A DNA stretch of 64,000 nucleotides from Saccharomonospora sp. CUA-673 (GCF_001942305.1 NZ_MKKE01000022.1:1-64000), one strand, 5' to 3'; counted from the stretch's first letter, positions 49,166 through 62,093 are shown. Made by a program: numbers and translations. The notes: a model not told the origin generated them from the sequence alone.

Positions 49166-50226
49166 TGCCGCTCACCCACAGTTCCCGCTCTGCCGTCGCG
49201 GCGCACACCACCCGGCTGCGCCCCGGCGCGGTGCTCATCGCGCTGGTCGTGCTGCTCGCGGCGATCGTGTTCTCCCTGCTCGCCGGGTCGGGCGAGCTGG
49301 GTTGGCAACGCGTGCTCGGTGAACTGTGGGCCCAGGTCTCGGGCGGGGTGTCGCCGCTGTCCGAACGCGAGGCCGCGATCGTGTGGGAACTGCGCATGCC
49401 GCGGGTCCTTCTGGCCGGCCTCGTCGGCGCGGCCCTCGCCGGCGCGGGCGCCGCGTTCCAAGGCGTGTTCCGCAATCCGCTGGCCGAGCCTTACCTGCTC
49501 GGCGCCGCCGCCGGCGCCGGGATGGCGGCGACGATGGTCATGGTGTTCGTGCCCGCGGTGACGACATGGATCGTCGGTCCCCTTCCGCTCGCCGCGTTCG
49601 CGGGAGCACTGTTGGGCGTCGGACTCAGCTGGGTCCTCGGCCGTTCCGCGGGCGGCTCGGGCACCGCCGGGCTGTTGCTGGCCGGCGTGGCCGTCACCGC
49701 GTTCCTCACCGCCGTCCAAACTTTCGTGCAACAGCTGGACACCGACACGATCCGACAGGTCTACACCTGGACCCTCGGAGGGTTGAACGTCAGCGGCTGG
49801 TCGGACGTGCCACTGGCCCTGCCGTACGTCGCGCTCGCCGCCGTCGTGCTCGTGGCCGGCGCCCGCCTGCTGGACGTGCTCACCCTCGGCGACGCCGAAG
49901 CCGCGTCCCTAGGGTTGCGGCCCGGCCGGATCCGCCTCGTGCTGCTCGCCGCGGCGTCACTGGCCACCGCTGCCGCCGTCTCCGTGAGCGGCCTGATCGG
50001 GTTCGTCGGCATCGTCGTGCCCCACCTCGTGCGGTTGCTCGCCGGCGCGAGCTACCGCGTGATCGTGCCGTTGTCCCTGATCGGCGGCGCCGTCTTCCTG
50101 ATTCTGGCCGACGTCGTCGCACGCACGATCATGCCGGGCGAGCTGCCACTCGGCGTGGTGACCGCCTTCGCCGGCGCACCGTTCTTCGCGCTCGTGCTCC
50201 GGACCAACAGGGAGCGGTTGTCATGA
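49165..50226 (+). CDS. btuC: Cobalamin ABC transporter permease (FecCD/BtuC family)
   Basis: A 353-residue membrane permease with ~10 helices. Family signatures are ELRMPRVLLAGLVGAALAGAGAAFQGVFRNPLAEPYLLG, ASLGLRPGRIRLVLLAAASLATAAAVSVSGLIGFVGIVVPHLVR and PGELPLGVVTAFAGAPFFALVL. These match BtuC/FecCD subunits for B12 and siderophores; the riboswitch argues for B12. The ATG overlaps the btuF stop (TGATG) and the end overlaps the ATP-binding subunit (ATGA), so the three are coupled. Confidence 0.92.
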   Translation: MPLTHSSRSAVAAHTTRLRPGAVLIALVVLLAAIVFSLLAGSGELGWQRVLGELWAQVSGGVSPLSEREAAIVWELRMPRVLLAGLVGAALAGAGAAFQGVFRNPLAEPYLLGAAAGAGMAATMVMVFVPAVTTWIVGPLPLAAFAGALLGVGLSWVLGRSAGGSGTAGLLLAGVAVTAFLTAVQTFVQQLDTDTIRQVYTWTLGGLNVSGWSDVPLALPYVALAAVVLVAGARLLDVLTLGDAEAASLGLRPGRIRLVLLAAASLATAAAVSVSGLIGFVGIVVPHLVRLLAGASYRVIVPLSLIGGAVFLILADVVARTIMPGELPLGVVTAFAGAPFFALVLRTNRERLS

Positions 50227-51020
50227 CCGACGACACCACGCCCGCTCTGACACTTCACGACGTGGCCGTGTCCTACGGCTCCGACACCGTGGTCCACGAC
50301 GTCTCGCTCGACGTCCTCCGCGGCCAGTGGCTCGCGATCGTCGGCCCCAACGGCGCCGGCAAGTCCACGGTGCTCAAGGCCATGGCCGGCCTCGTGCCAC
50401 ACGACGGATCCGTGACGATCGACGGCACGGACGTCGCACGACTGTCCCCGTCCGAGCGTGCACGCCACATCGGCTACGCCCCACAGAGTCCGGCACTGCC
50501 CGAACGACTGACCGTCACCGACTACGTCCTCCTCGGACGGACACCGCACCTCGGTGCCCTCGCCCGGGAAACAGCACACGACCTGTCCATTGTGGAGGAC
50601 GCACTCGACCGCCTGGACCTCCACGGTCTCGCCGGCCGCCGCCTCGGCACCCTGTCCGGCGGCGAGGCGCAACGAGCCGTCCTCGCCCGCGTCCTCGCCC
50701 AACGGACAGCGTTGCTGTTACTCGACGAGCCCACTACCGGCCTCGACATCGGACATGTGCAGACCCTGCTCGAACGCCTCGACCGGCTCCGCACCGAGGA
50801 CGGCACCACCGTCGTGACGACGTTGCACGATCTGACGATCGCCGCACAGTACGCCGACGAGCTCGTCCTCGTCGATCACGGTTGCATCGTCGCGGCAGGA
50901 AAACCGTCCGAGGTACTCACCGCCGAACGGCTCCACGAGCACTACGCCGCCGACGTCGAGGTGCTCACCACCACCGACGGCCACCCCGTCGTGGTCCCGA
51001 GGCGCACGCCGCGCACCTGA
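50223..51020 (+). CDS. btuD: Cobalamin ABC transporter ATP-binding protein
   Basis: A 265-residue ATPase. Walker A is GPNGAGKST at residues 41-49, the Q-loop is GYAPQSP, the signature LSGGEAQR, Walker B LLLLDEPTTGLD and the H-loop TTLHD. It powers the btuFC importer. ATG 50223 overlaps the btuC stop by 4 bases. A hairpin spans its stop codon, and the small minus-strand membrane gene is convergent. Confidence 0.93.
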   Translation: MTDDTTPALTLHDVAVSYGSDTVVHDVSLDVLRGQWLAIVGPNGAGKSTVLKAMAGLVPHDGSVTIDGTDVARLSPSERARHIGYAPQSPALPERLTVTDYVLLGRTPHLGALARETAHDLSIVEDALDRLDLHGLAGRRLGTLSGGEAQRAVLARVLAQRTALLLLDEPTTGLDIGHVQTLLERLDRLRTEDGTTVVTTLHDLTIAAQYADELVLVDHGCIVAAGKPSEVLTAERLHEHYAADVEVLTTTDGHPVVVPRRTPRT

Positions 51021-51035
51021 CGGGCCGGCCGTCAC
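51019..51035. terminator. Hairpin at the end of btuD
   Basis: TGACGG at 51019-51024 pairs with CCGTCA at 51030-51035 around a 5-nt loop, starting in the btuD stop codon. It lies between convergent genes. The stem is short and GC-rich with no T-run, so this is only a candidate. Confidence 0.4.
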
Positions 51036-51089
51036 CGTGTCGCGATCACCGACCGCAGGTCCGCCGTGCCGGCACCCGGCCCGACACCG

Positions 51090-51248
51090 TCAGGCGAGCC
51101 AGGCGAGAGCTCCACCGATCGCGACGAGCGCGGCGACTCCGAAGCTGAGGGCCAGGCCACGGGAGTCGTGCTTCCACGTGCTGTACACCCCGCCGAGCAG
51201 GAAACCCGCCACTCCCAACAACAGAATGGCAATCCATTCCTGGCCCAC
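51090..51248 (-). CDS. 52-residue membrane protein downstream of hisB
   Basis: A frame of 52 residues with two hydrophobic helices: IAILLLGVAGFLLGGVY (residues ~6-22) and LALSFGVAALVAIGGALAWLA (~residues 32-52), joined by a charged turn STWKHDSRG. GTG 51248 begins directly before the hisB stop codon (51249), so it is the fourth member of the his operon. Small membrane proteins at this position occur in other actinobacterial his operons. The function is unknown. Confidence 0.75.
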   Translation of the reverse strand: MGQEWIAILLLGVAGFLLGGVYSTWKHDSRGLALSFGVAALVAIGGALAWLA

Positions 51249-54276
<3,028 letters not shown>

Positions 54277-54378
54277 GGGTCCCAGGGTACGAGGTGAGGC
54301 CGATCGCGAGGGCACGGGCCGCTGTCGGTGACGTGCGCGACAATGCAGCCGGCCCGATCCGCACGCGAGGAGGATCCG

Positions 54379-55191
54379 ATGACGACGCACCCCAGCACCC
54401 TGCGAGTGGCACTGTGCCAGCTCACGTCGACCGGGGATCCGACGTCGAACCTCGACCTCGTCCGCAGGTGGACGGCCGACGCCGCCGCGCAGGGCGCGCG
54501 TGTGGTCGTGTTCCCGGAGGCGATGATGGCACATTTCGGGGTGCCGCTCGCACCACTGGCGGAGCCGCTCGACGGGCCGTGGGCCGATGCGGCGGCCGAC
54601 ATCGCGCGGGAGCACGACGTCCTCGTCATCGCAGGCATGTTCACCCCGGACGAGGAGCGTGTTCGCAACACACTCCTGATCACCGGCCTCGGCGAACATC
54701 GCGGCTACGACAAGGTTCATCTGTACGACGCGTTCGGCTTCCGCGAGTCGGCGACGGTCGCGGGTGGCAACGAGCTGGTGGCGGTGGACGTGGACGGCGT
54801 CCGACTGGGCATCGCCACGTGTTACGACGTGCGGTTCCCCGGCCTGTTCCAGGCACTCGCCGAACAGGACGCGAGCGCTGTCGTGGTAGCCGCCTCGTGG
54901 GGCGCGGGTGACGGCAAGCGTGAGCAGTGGGAGTTGCTCGTCCGGGCACGGGGACTCGATGCAGGCACCTGGATCCTCGCCTGCGACCAGGCCGACCCTG
55001 CAGTCACCGGTGTCGACGTGAACCCGAAGGCTCCCACCGGCATCGGCTACTCGACGGTCGCCAACCCCTTCGGCGTCGTGCAGGCGCAGGCCGGGCCGGG
55101 CCCCGAACTGGTTGTCGTCGACATCGACACCGAGGTCGCCGAGGCGTCGCGGAGGGCGACCGGCGCCATCGCCAACCGCAAGGTGCGCTGA
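54379..55191 (+). CDS. Nitrilase-superfamily carbon-nitrogen hydrolase
   Basis: A 270-residue amidase-type enzyme. The catalytic triad is Glu in [12 protein letters not shown], Lys in [13 protein letters not shown] and Cys in [13 protein letters not shown]. These are typical of omega-amidase/Nit-type proteins acting on amides such as deaminated glutathione or similar; the exact substrate is unknown. ATG 54379 follows GAGGAGG. The upstream in-frame start lacks a good site. Confidence 0.9.
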   Translation: MTTHPSTLRVALCQLTSTGDPTSNLDLVRRWTADAAAQGARVVVFPEAMMAHFGVPLAPLAEPLDGPWADAAADIAREHDVLVIAGMFTPDEERVRNTLLITGLGEHRGYDKVHLYDAFGFRESATVAGGNELVAVDVDGVRLGIATCYDVRFPGLFQALAEQDASAVVVAASWGAGDGKREQWELLVRARGLDAGTWILACDQADPAVTGVDVNPKAPTGIGYSTVANPFGVVQAQAGPGPELVVVDIDTEVAEASRRATGAIANRKVR

Positions 55192-55569
55192 CCGAGCACG
55201 GTTTCCGGCGACTTGGTTCCCAGCGCCTTCGACGACCATCATTCCCCCTCACGCAGACGATACGAATATCGAACTCGAGTTCCCGGTTCGATGTTCGACT
55301 GAACCATCGTTCGCGCACGAAGTCAACTCGATGAGAAAACTTCCTCACCGACCAAACGAGACCTACCCCTCCTGATCACGGTCAGATAACCATGTCGTCC
55401 GAATGGGCGTCTCAAGCCTGGTCATAGCCACCCATCGATCAGTCTACCGAACACGCTTCGCGCACCCACCCTGCACGAAAGTCACCGCCCGTTCGCCACC
55501 GATCGGCCATATGGGGCCTTTCCAAAACAACAAAAGACTTTCGTTTTTTGGTGCGATATCGTCGTTCCC
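55192..55569. other. A/T-richer intergenic region before the HNH gene
   Basis: 378 bp without a credible gene. The composition is clearly richer in A/T than its surroundings, with aaaacaacaaaagac and gttttttgg near 55525-55550. CCAAAA (55515-55520) and TTTTGG (55546-55551) form an inverted repeat just before the HNH gene, a possible promoter or operator. A GAACTCGAGTTC palindrome at 55271-55282 resembles a LexA box core. Confidence 0.45.
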
Positions 55570-56814
55570 GTGAGCAGAAGACAGGAACTCGTAGAGATCG
55601 TGCGACAAGCCAGGGTGGCTCGCGCACAGAGCGACGCCACCGAGATGGCAGCCATGGCCGAACTGTCCGCCATGGAAGGAGACGATCGTGCGCTCGCGGA
55701 CGAGCTGACGCCCGAACTTCGCGTCCCCACCGCGCAGGTGCGTAAGCGGATCACACGGGCACGGCATGTTGTGCGCACCATGCCCCGACTGCTGTCGGCG
55801 ATGGAATCGGGCGAACTCGAAGCCTACGGCGCCGGCCGGGTCGTCAAAGTCACCGCACCGCTGAGTGAGGCCGACACGGTGGCAGTGGACGCACAGCTGG
55901 CGGAGAAACTCGCACTGGGAACGGCCACGATGTGGCACGCGGACAATCTTGCGCGGCACACCCGCACCATCGTGGAGACTGTCGACCCGGGCGGGCAAGC
56001 GGCGCGTGCGAGGAGCGCACGCACAAGCCGGAGCGTCGAGTTGGTGCCCGGCGAGAACGCGACCTCCTCGCTGGTGTTGACGCTACCCGCCGAGATCGCG
56101 TCCGCGTGTTATGCCCGCCTGGATGCCCTGGCCCGTGCCCGCGGCAAGGACGACCAGCGCACGATGGACCAGCGCAGAGCGGATTTCTCCGCGGACCTCC
56201 TCCTCGGCAACGATCCCGGTACGGCGCCGCCCCAGGCTGACGCGACGGTGTACCTGCACATGCCCGTCGACACCGCGCTCGGCATCAGCGATACCGGCTG
56301 CGAGCTGGACGGCTACGGCCCGGTCCCGGCCGTCATCGCGCGCGAGATCATGACCAACGAACGCAGCATCTGGCGGGCCGTGCTGTGCGACCCCGGCACC
56401 GGAAACCCGGTCGATCTGGGGCGGACGCAACGCCAGCCGACGGAGCACATCCGCACCATGGTCCGGGTCAGGGACCGGGAATGTGCCGTCCCGTGGTGCC
56501 ACCGCCCTGCGCGACATTGCGATTACGACCACGAAGCCGAGTGGGTCCGGGACGGGGGCGACACCTCGACAGCCAACAGCGGTCCGAAGTGTCGGAGCCA
56601 CCACGGCCGCAAGGACGATCCTCGCTGGGTCACGCACTACGACCCGGTACACGGCACGATGACGATCACGACACCCAGCGGTGCCACGTACACGGGCCGG
56701 CGAGAGCCCGTGATGCGACCACGCACCGATCACGAACTCGAGGATCAGGCGCTCAGGTCCATGCCGAGGTCCAAGGCGGGCGACGAATGCGTCAATGCAC
56801 CGACCGCCAAGTAG
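55570..56814 (+). CDS. DUF222/HNH endonuclease-like protein (13E12 repeat type)
   Basis: A 414-residue protein with an N-terminal DUF222 helical domain (~residues 30-300, PAEIASACYARLDALARARG) and a C-terminal HNH nuclease motif. The motif is CAVPWCHRPARHCDYDHEAEWVRDGGDTSTANSGPKCRSHHGRKDDPRW, with Cys and His ligands and the HNH-like DH-N-H pattern. These are the mycobacterial 13E12-type proteins, often multicopy and possibly mobile. The GTG start follows an A/T-rich leader. Its last 70 bases overlap the convergent nadC gene. Confidence 0.88.
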   Translation: MSRRQELVEIVRQARVARAQSDATEMAAMAELSAMEGDDRALADELTPELRVPTAQVRKRITRARHVVRTMPRLLSAMESGELEAYGAGRVVKVTAPLSEADTVAVDAQLAEKLALGTATMWHADNLARHTRTIVETVDPGGQAARARSARTSRSVELVPGENATSSLVLTLPAEIASACYARLDALARARGKDDQRTMDQRRADFSADLLLGNDPGTAPPQADATVYLHMPVDTALGISDTGCELDGYGPVPAVIAREIMTNERSIWRAVLCDPGTGNPVDLGRTQRQPTEHIRTMVRVRDRECAVPWCHRPARHCDYDHEAEWVRDGGDTSTANSGPKCRSHHGRKDDPRWVTHYDPVHGTMTITTPSGATYTGRREPVMRPRTDHELEDQALRSMPRSKAGDECVNAPTAK

Positions 56815-57653
56815 TCCACGCCGGACTCGGCATAGACGCGGGCGTTCTCGAGGCGCAACCCACCGGAGGACTCGAGTTGTGCGCCGGGGTTCCGTTCGTC
56901 GCGCATTGTCACCGCGTCGGCACACCCCTGGGGAGTGAAGTTGTCGAGCAGGATCTCGTCCGCGCCGGCGTCGAGCGCCTCGGCGAGCTGGTCGAGGTCG
57001 TCGACCTCGACCTCACAGGGCAAACCTGCCGCATGCTTTCGCGCCAGGCGCAACGCCTCACCGACCGAACCGGCTGCCACCACGTGGTTGTCCTTGATCA
57101 GGACAGCGTCGCCGAGTCCCATCCGGTGGTTCACGCCCCCACCACAACGCACGGCGTACTTCTCCAGCAGCCGCAGACCCGGCAATGTCTTGCGGGAGTC
57201 CCGAATCCGGCAGCCCGTGCCGCTGACCGCGGCGACCCACGCTGCTGTGGCAGTGGCGATGCCAGACAGATGACACAGCAGGTTCAACGCCGTGCGTTCG
57301 GCGGTGAGCAGTCCGCGCACCGGTCCGCGCACGACCAACGCGGGCCGGTCCGCAACCAACCGCGCACCGTCGGCCGCGCGGTCGATGACGACGTACTCGT
57401 CCCCAAGAACCTCGTCGAAGACCGCCAACGCTGCAGGCACGCCCGCCAGCACACCCGCGCTCCGCGGAGTCAACGCGCCCGTCGCCGTAGCGTCTGCCCC
57501 GACGGTGGCCGCCGTCGTCGCGTCCGGGCCGTACCGCAAGTCCTCGGCGAGTGCGGTCGCGACGACTCTCCGCACGTCGTCGATGTCCGGACCATCGATG
57601 GAGTTGCTCTCGGCGAGTCCCTTGTCGCCCTTGTCGCCCTTGTCGCCGCTCAT
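56745..57653 (-). CDS. nadC: Nicotinate-nucleotide pyrophosphorylase
   Basis: A 302-residue quinolinate phosphoribosyltransferase, the third step of de novo NAD synthesis. Blocks include ALAEDLRYGPDATT, TGCRIRDSRKTLPGLRLLEKYAVRCGGGVNHRMGLGDAVLIKDNH (substrate-binding Arg/His/Lys), EVEVDDLDQ and LLDNF, then SGGLRLENARVYAESGVDYLAVGALTHS. ATG 57653 overlaps the nadB stop (ATGA). Near its start a short GDKGDKGDKG repeat is encoded by a triplicated 9-bp unit. Confidence 0.95.
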   Translation of the reverse strand: MSGDKGDKGDKGLAESNSIDGPDIDDVRRVVATALAEDLRYGPDATTAATVGADATATGALTPRSAGVLAGVPAALAVFDEVLGDEYVVIDRAADGARLVADRPALVVRGPVRGLLTAERTALNLLCHLSGIATATAAWVAAVSGTGCRIRDSRKTLPGLRLLEKYAVRCGGGVNHRMGLGDAVLIKDNHVVAAGSVGEALRLARKHAAGLPCEVEVDDLDQLAEALDAGADEILLDNFTPQGCADAVTMRDERNPGAQLESSGGLRLENARVYAESGVDYLAVGALTHSSPALDLGMDLSA

Positions 57654-59443
57654 GCGACAGCTACCGCCTTTCGCCGGTCCTGCACGACAACCGGCTGGCC
57701 CGACGGGCTCAGCCGAATCGTCTGGCTGCGCCGCCACGACGTGTCATCGCGGTCGGGGAAATCGGAACGAACATGACAACCGCGGGACTCGGTCCGCGAC
57801 GCGGCGGCGGCCAGCAGCGCGCGTGCGACCAATGTCAATGCCGCGTCCTCCACGCACCGGCGGGTCCAGGCTGCTGCGCACCCGGCGGCGCTGTCGTGCG
57901 CCAGGTCCAGCACCGAGCCCGCGACGGCGAGGCCCTCAGCATCTCGGCCGATACCGGCGTAGCGGCTCATCGCGCGCTGCAGGTCGTCGCGTCGGGCGAC
58001 GAGCGGGACGCCCGCCGGCCCCCAAGCATCGACGGGAGCCACGCCTCGACCGTCCGCGCCCGTCGTAGTGCCCGCGGTGAGGTTCGAGGCAACATCCGAG
58101 GCGATGGCTTCAGCCGCTCGACGACCGACGACCATGCCCTCGAGCAGACTGTTGGAAGCCAACCGATTGGCCCCATGCAGGCCGGTCCGAGCGACCTCGC
58201 CCGCGGCGTACAAGCCGGTGACGGGTGTCCGGCCGTCGGTGTCCGCGACGACGCCGCCACAGGCGAAGTGGGCCGCAGGTGCCACCGGAATCGGGTCACG
58301 CGCGGGGTCCACACCGATGGCATCGCACGCCGCGTGCACCGTCGGGAACCGCTCGGCGAACCGGTCGATCGCGCTCGCGTCGAGGAACACATGGTCGTCG
58401 ACGCCTCCAGGCGCGGCCGACAGATGGCGGGTGATCGCCGCCGAGACGACATCGCGGGGAGCCAGGTCCGCCATGGGGTGGACACCTGCCATCACGCGCG
58501 CGCCGGTCGCGTCCACGAGGACTGCACCCTCGCCGCGGACGGCTTCGGTGACAAGCGGACACCGACCGCGCGCACCCGGCGTGTACAACACCGTCGGGTG
58601 AAACTGCACGAACTCGATGTCGGCCACCGGAGCACCTGCACGCAACGCCAGGGCCAAGCCGTCGCCCGTGGCCAGCTCGGGGTTCGACGTTGCTCGATAC
58701 AGCTGCCCGAGACCACCGGTCGCCAGAAGCACCGCCGAAGCCCGAATGATGCCCGGAACGCCCCCGTCGTCGAGGACTGTCACCCCGGTGACCCGGCCGG
58801 ACGGACTGCGCACGGCATCGACGGCGACGTGTCCTTCGAGGACGGGAACGCGCTGGCCGGCTGCGGCATCGACGAGCGCGCGCTGGACCTCGGCGCCGGT
58901 GGCATCGCCGCCGGCGTGGATCACCCGGAACGCGCTGTGGCCGCCTTCGCGGGTGCGGGCCAGTCCGTGTGTGCCGAGGTCGAAGGACGCTCCCCGGCGT
59001 CGCAGGTCCGCGATGGCGGCCGCTCCCCCGGCAACCACCTCGGCTACCGCGGCCGGATCGCACAGTCCGGCTCCGGCGGCCTCCGTGTCGGCGGCGTGAG
59101 CTGCGACGCTGTCCGCGACAGCGGGGGCGGCGGGGGCGCCACCTGTCCCTGCGCTGCCGGTCGGGACTCCGGTGCCGGAGCTTTGATCGTCGAGCACGGC
59201 GTCGTCGAAGACGGCGGCGACGCCGCCCTGCGCCCACCGGGTGTTCCCGTCGCCGATCGCCGCTTTGGTGACGACGAGAACGCGCACGCCCAACTCACGC
59301 AGCCGCAGTGCCGCGGTCAGGCCGGCAGCACCACTGCCGAGGACGACCGCGTCCACGGCCGATTCCCAACGCGGCTGCAACCCAGATCCGGACCCGGTTT
59401 TCGCCTCATAGACGTTAACCGAATCCGGGGCACGCCGAGTCAT
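57650..59443 (-). CDS. nadB: L-aspartate oxidase
   Basis: A 597-residue FAD enzyme that oxidises aspartate to iminoaspartate. The FAD dinucleotide site is [16 protein letters not shown] near residue 32, followed by [16 protein letters not shown], and [29 protein letters not shown]. The Arg-rich C-terminal active-site region is [18 protein letters not shown]. Length is normal. It overlaps nadA and nadC by ATGA on both sides. Confidence 0.96.
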   Translation of the reverse strand: MTRRAPDSVNVYEAKTGSGSGLQPRWESAVDAVVLGSGAAGLTAALRLRELGVRVLVVTKAAIGDGNTRWAQGGVAAVFDDAVLDDQSSGTGVPTGSAGTGGAPAAPAVADSVAAHAADTEAAGAGLCDPAAVAEVVAGGAAAIADLRRRGASFDLGTHGLARTREGGHSAFRVIHAGGDATGAEVQRALVDAAAGQRVPVLEGHVAVDAVRSPSGRVTGVTVLDDGGVPGIIRASAVLLATGGLGQLYRATSNPELATGDGLALALRAGAPVADIEFVQFHPTVLYTPGARGRCPLVTEAVRGEGAVLVDATGARVMAGVHPMADLAPRDVVSAAITRHLSAAPGGVDDHVFLDASAIDRFAERFPTVHAACDAIGVDPARDPIPVAPAAHFACGGVVADTDGRTPVTGLYAAGEVARTGLHGANRLASNSLLEGMVVGRRAAEAIASDVASNLTAGTTTGADGRGVAPVDAWGPAGVPLVARRDDLQRAMSRYAGIGRDAEGLAVAGSVLDLAHDSAAGCAAAWTRRCVEDAALTLVARALLAAAASRTESRGCHVRSDFPDRDDTSWRRSQTIRLSPSGQPVVVQDRRKAVAVA

Positions 59444-60489
59444 TCGCCGCCGCCGGGCTGGCCGATCTCGATCATCCGCTGCACAGATGCCCTGCCCCGC
59501 TCGGCAGTGTCGGGGTCGACATGAACCTCGTCGGCACCCTCACGCAGGGAACGCAGCAGCGCGGCCGGGGTGATCATCTTCATGTACCGGCAGGATGCCC
59601 GGTCGTTGACCGCCCGGAAGTCGATGTCGGGTGCAGCCTTGCGCAGCTGGTGCAGCATGCCGACCTCGGTCGCCACGAGCACCGACTCGGCCTTGGTCTC
59701 GCGGGCGGCCGTGAGCATGTCGCCGGTGGAGAGGATCTTCACGCGCTCGGCCTCGACGGCGCCCTCGCCCGCCAGGTAGAGAGCCGATGTCGCGCAACCG
59801 CACTCCGGGTGGATGAACAGATCCGCACCCGGGTCGGCGGCGGCACGCTCCGCGAGCTCCGGACCGTTGATACCGGCGTGCACGTGGCATTCACCGGCCC
59901 AGATGTGCAGGTTCTCGCGACCGGTGACGCGCTTGACGTGGGCACCGAGGAACTGGTCGGGACAGAACAGCACCTCGCGGTCGGCGGGGATCGACGCCAC
60001 GACGTCGACGGCGTTCGACGAGGTGCAGCAGATGTCGGTCTCGGCCTTCACCTCGGCGGTGGTGTTGACGTACGAGACGACCACGGCGTCGGGATGCTCG
60101 GCCTTCCACTCGCGCAGCTGCTCGCCGGTGACCGAGTCGGCGAGAGAGCAGCCGGCGCGCGCGTCCGGGATGAGGACGGTCTTGTCCGGGGACAGAATCT
60201 TCGCGGTCTCGGCCATGAAGTGGACGCCGCAGAAGACGATCGTCGACGCCTCGCTGGCTGCGGCGATGCGGCTGAGGGCGAGGGAGTCGCCGGTGTGATC
60301 GGCGATCTCCTGGATCTCGGGGAGCTGGTAGTTGTGCGCGAGGATGACGGCGTCGCGGGCGGCGGCGAGGCGGCGCACCTCCTCGACCCAGGCCTCGTCA
60401 GCTGCCACACCCCCGTACGGAACGTCGCCTTCGGGCGTGTCGATGACGCCGTGAGCGCCGTCGTGGACCACCGTGTCGAGCCTCGGCAT
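59440..60489 (-). CDS. nadA: Quinolinate synthase
   Basis: A 349-residue NadA with a 4Fe-4S cluster. It condenses iminoaspartate with dihydroxyacetone phosphate. Conserved features are [99 protein letters not shown] and CRYMKMIT; three conserved Cys hold the cluster. ATG 60489 has GGAGG upstream. It is first in nadABC and divergent from the NrtR gene over a 53-bp promoter region. Confidence 0.97.
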   Translation of the reverse strand: MPRLDTVVHDGAHGVIDTPEGDVPYGGVAADEAWVEEVRRLAAARDAVILAHNYQLPEIQEIADHTGDSLALSRIAAASEASTIVFCGVHFMAETAKILSPDKTVLIPDARAGCSLADSVTGEQLREWKAEHPDAVVVSYVNTTAEVKAETDICCTSSNAVDVVASIPADREVLFCPDQFLGAHVKRVTGRENLHIWAGECHVHAGINGPELAERAAADPGADLFIHPECGCATSALYLAGEGAVEAERVKILSTGDMLTAARETKAESVLVATEVGMLHQLRKAAPDIDFRAVNDRASCRYMKMITPAALLRSLREGADEVHVDPDTAERGRASVQRMIEIGQPGGGE

Positions 60490-60518
60490 GTCGGGCCTCC
60501 GATACGTGCCTTCAAGAG

Positions 60519-60541
60519 GTTTTCGTCTTACAATCGAAAAC
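60519..60541. promoter_or_regulatory. Palindromic operator between nadA and the NrtR gene
   Basis: GTTTTCG at 60519-60525 and CGAAAAC at 60535-60541 form a 7-bp perfect inverted repeat with a 9-bp spacer. TACAAT at 60529-60534 inside it is a good -10 box for the regulator gene, giving a start at or near the GTG 60543 (leaderless). The site lies 30 bp upstream of nadA. It is the best candidate for the NrtR binding site controlling both genes. Confidence 0.7.
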
Positions 60542-60542
60542 T

Positions 60543-61277
60543 GTGCGATCTCATATTAACAGCACGAGTCCACTGGCACACGAGGTTCTAGCCGCCGTGC
60601 TCCAGGTACGCCCCGGTGCGGACCGCAAGGAACCGCCGTCGCTGCAGGTCCTGCTGTGGAGACGTGCGCTCGATCCGCACATCGGACGTTGGTCACTCCC
60701 CGGCGGCAGACTCCGCGCCGACGAGGACGTGGCGACGTCGATCCGCCGCCAACTGGCCGAGAAGGTCGACATCCGGCAGCTCACGCACGTCGAGCAGCTG
60801 GCCGTGTTCAGTGACCCCCGGCGGGTGCCGGGTCCGCGCGTGGTCGCCACGGCGTTCCTCGGCCTGGTGCCCTCGGACGTCGATCCGGAGGTGCCGGAGG
60901 ACACGGCATGGCATCCCGTCGCCGACCTGCCCCGGACGGCATTCGATCACGAGTCGATCGTGCTCGGCGCCCGCGACCGGCTGCGCGCCAAGCTCAGTTA
61001 CACGAACATCGGGTTCGCGCTGGTCCCCCGTGATTTCACGATCTCGCTGCTGCGGGACCACTACTCGGCGACACTCGGGTACCGCGTGGCGGCGACGAAT
61101 CTGCAGCGGGTGCTGTCGCGGCGCGGTGTGCTGGTCGACACGGGCCGAACGGCCCCGTCGGGGCGTTCCGGGGGCCGGCCTGCGGCGCTGTACTCGTTCG
61201 CGCAGCACGACGTGCAGATCACCGACCCGTTCGCCGCGTTCAAACCGCCCGGACAGCGGACTGCGGCGGGTTCGTGA
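60543..61277 (+). CDS. NrtR-type NUDIX transcriptional regulator of NAD synthesis
   Basis: A 244-residue protein with an N-terminal NUDIX domain ([29 protein letters not shown], a changed Nudix box: the classical REXXEE glutamates are mostly absent) and a C-terminal winged helix ([37 protein letters not shown], then [13 protein letters not shown]). This is the NrtR layout, in which a NUDIX-like pocket senses ADP-ribose-type ligands and the winged helix represses NAD genes. Divergent placement from nadABC supports this. The loss of acidic Nudix residues suggests binding without hydrolysis. Confidence 0.9.
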   Translation: MRSHINSTSPLAHEVLAAVLQVRPGADRKEPPSLQVLLWRRALDPHIGRWSLPGGRLRADEDVATSIRRQLAEKVDIRQLTHVEQLAVFSDPRRVPGPRVVATAFLGLVPSDVDPEVPEDTAWHPVADLPRTAFDHESIVLGARDRLRAKLSYTNIGFALVPRDFTISLLRDHYSATLGYRVAATNLQRVLSRRGVLVDTGRTAPSGRSGGRPAALYSFAQHDVQITDPFAAFKPPGQRTAAGS

Positions 61278-61311
61278 ACGGGCGGAGCGGCGCGCCCCGT
61301 CGTAACGTGAG

Positions 61312-62037
61312 GTGGTGGCCGACACGAGACCCGGGACCGAGCGGGAGACCTTGCCGTTGTTCCCGTTGCAGACGGTTCTCCTGCCGGGCACGCCCATACC
61401 CCTGCACATCTTCGAGCCGCGGTATCGGCAGCTCACGGTGGACCTCATCACGGGGTCGGTGCCGCACCGACTCTTCGGCATCGTGGCCATGCGCAGCCCC
61501 GCCGTGCAGGAGGTGGACGAGCTCGAGCACGTCCACCCGGTCGGCTGTGCGGCACGGTTGCGGGAGGCGAAACGTCTGCCTGACGGCCGCTACGACCTCG
61601 TGGCCAGCGGCACGCGCCGGTTCCGGCTGCACGATGTGGACGCGACGGCGGCGCCGTATCTCATGGGCACCGTGACGTGGCTAGACGACCGGCCGATTCC
61701 GGAGGAGGCCGACGACGTGGCCGCGCGACTGGCCGACCTGGCGCGGGCGGCGCATCGGCGGTACTGCGGCGCGGCGTGGCCCGACGACGGGTGGCGGTCG
61801 CCGCCGGACGACACCGACCCGGCCGAGCTGTCGTACCGGTTGGCCTCGGATTGCGTCCTGCCGCTGCACGACCAGCAGGCGTTGTTGGAGGAGCGGTTGC
61901 CGTTGCGGCGGTTGCGTACCGTGTGCCGCCTGCTCAACCGCGAGTCCGGGTTCCTGTCCCAGTTGCGGGCGATTCCGGCGTCGTTGTCCGAGATGGACGG
62001 GGGCGACGGTTCGGCGACGAAACCGAGCCTGAACTGA
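61312..62037 (+). CDS. Lon substrate-binding (LonSB) domain protein
   Basis: A 241-residue stand-alone Lon N-terminal-like domain. It starts LPLFPLQTVLLPGTPIPLHIFEPRYRQLTVDLI, the hallmark of the family, and contains GCAARLREAKRLPDGRYDLVASGTRRFRL. No AAA or protease domain follows, so it is not a protease. Stand-alone members occur in most actinobacteria, with unknown function. The start is GTG 61312 or the adjacent GTG 61315; the gene follows the NrtR gene by 34 bp and may be co-transcribed. Confidence 0.88.
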   Translation: MVADTRPGTERETLPLFPLQTVLLPGTPIPLHIFEPRYRQLTVDLITGSVPHRLFGIVAMRSPAVQEVDELEHVHPVGCAARLREAKRLPDGRYDLVASGTRRFRLHDVDATAAPYLMGTVTWLDDRPIPEEADDVAARLADLARAAHRRYCGAAWPDDGWRSPPDDTDPAELSYRLASDCVLPLHDQQALLEERLPLRRLRTVCRLLNRESGFLSQLRAIPASLSEMDGGDGSATKPSLN

Positions 62038-62093
62038 CCGGACGAAGCGAGAGCACGAGCCGCCGGCCGCGCAGCCGCGGCGAGGTCGAGCGG

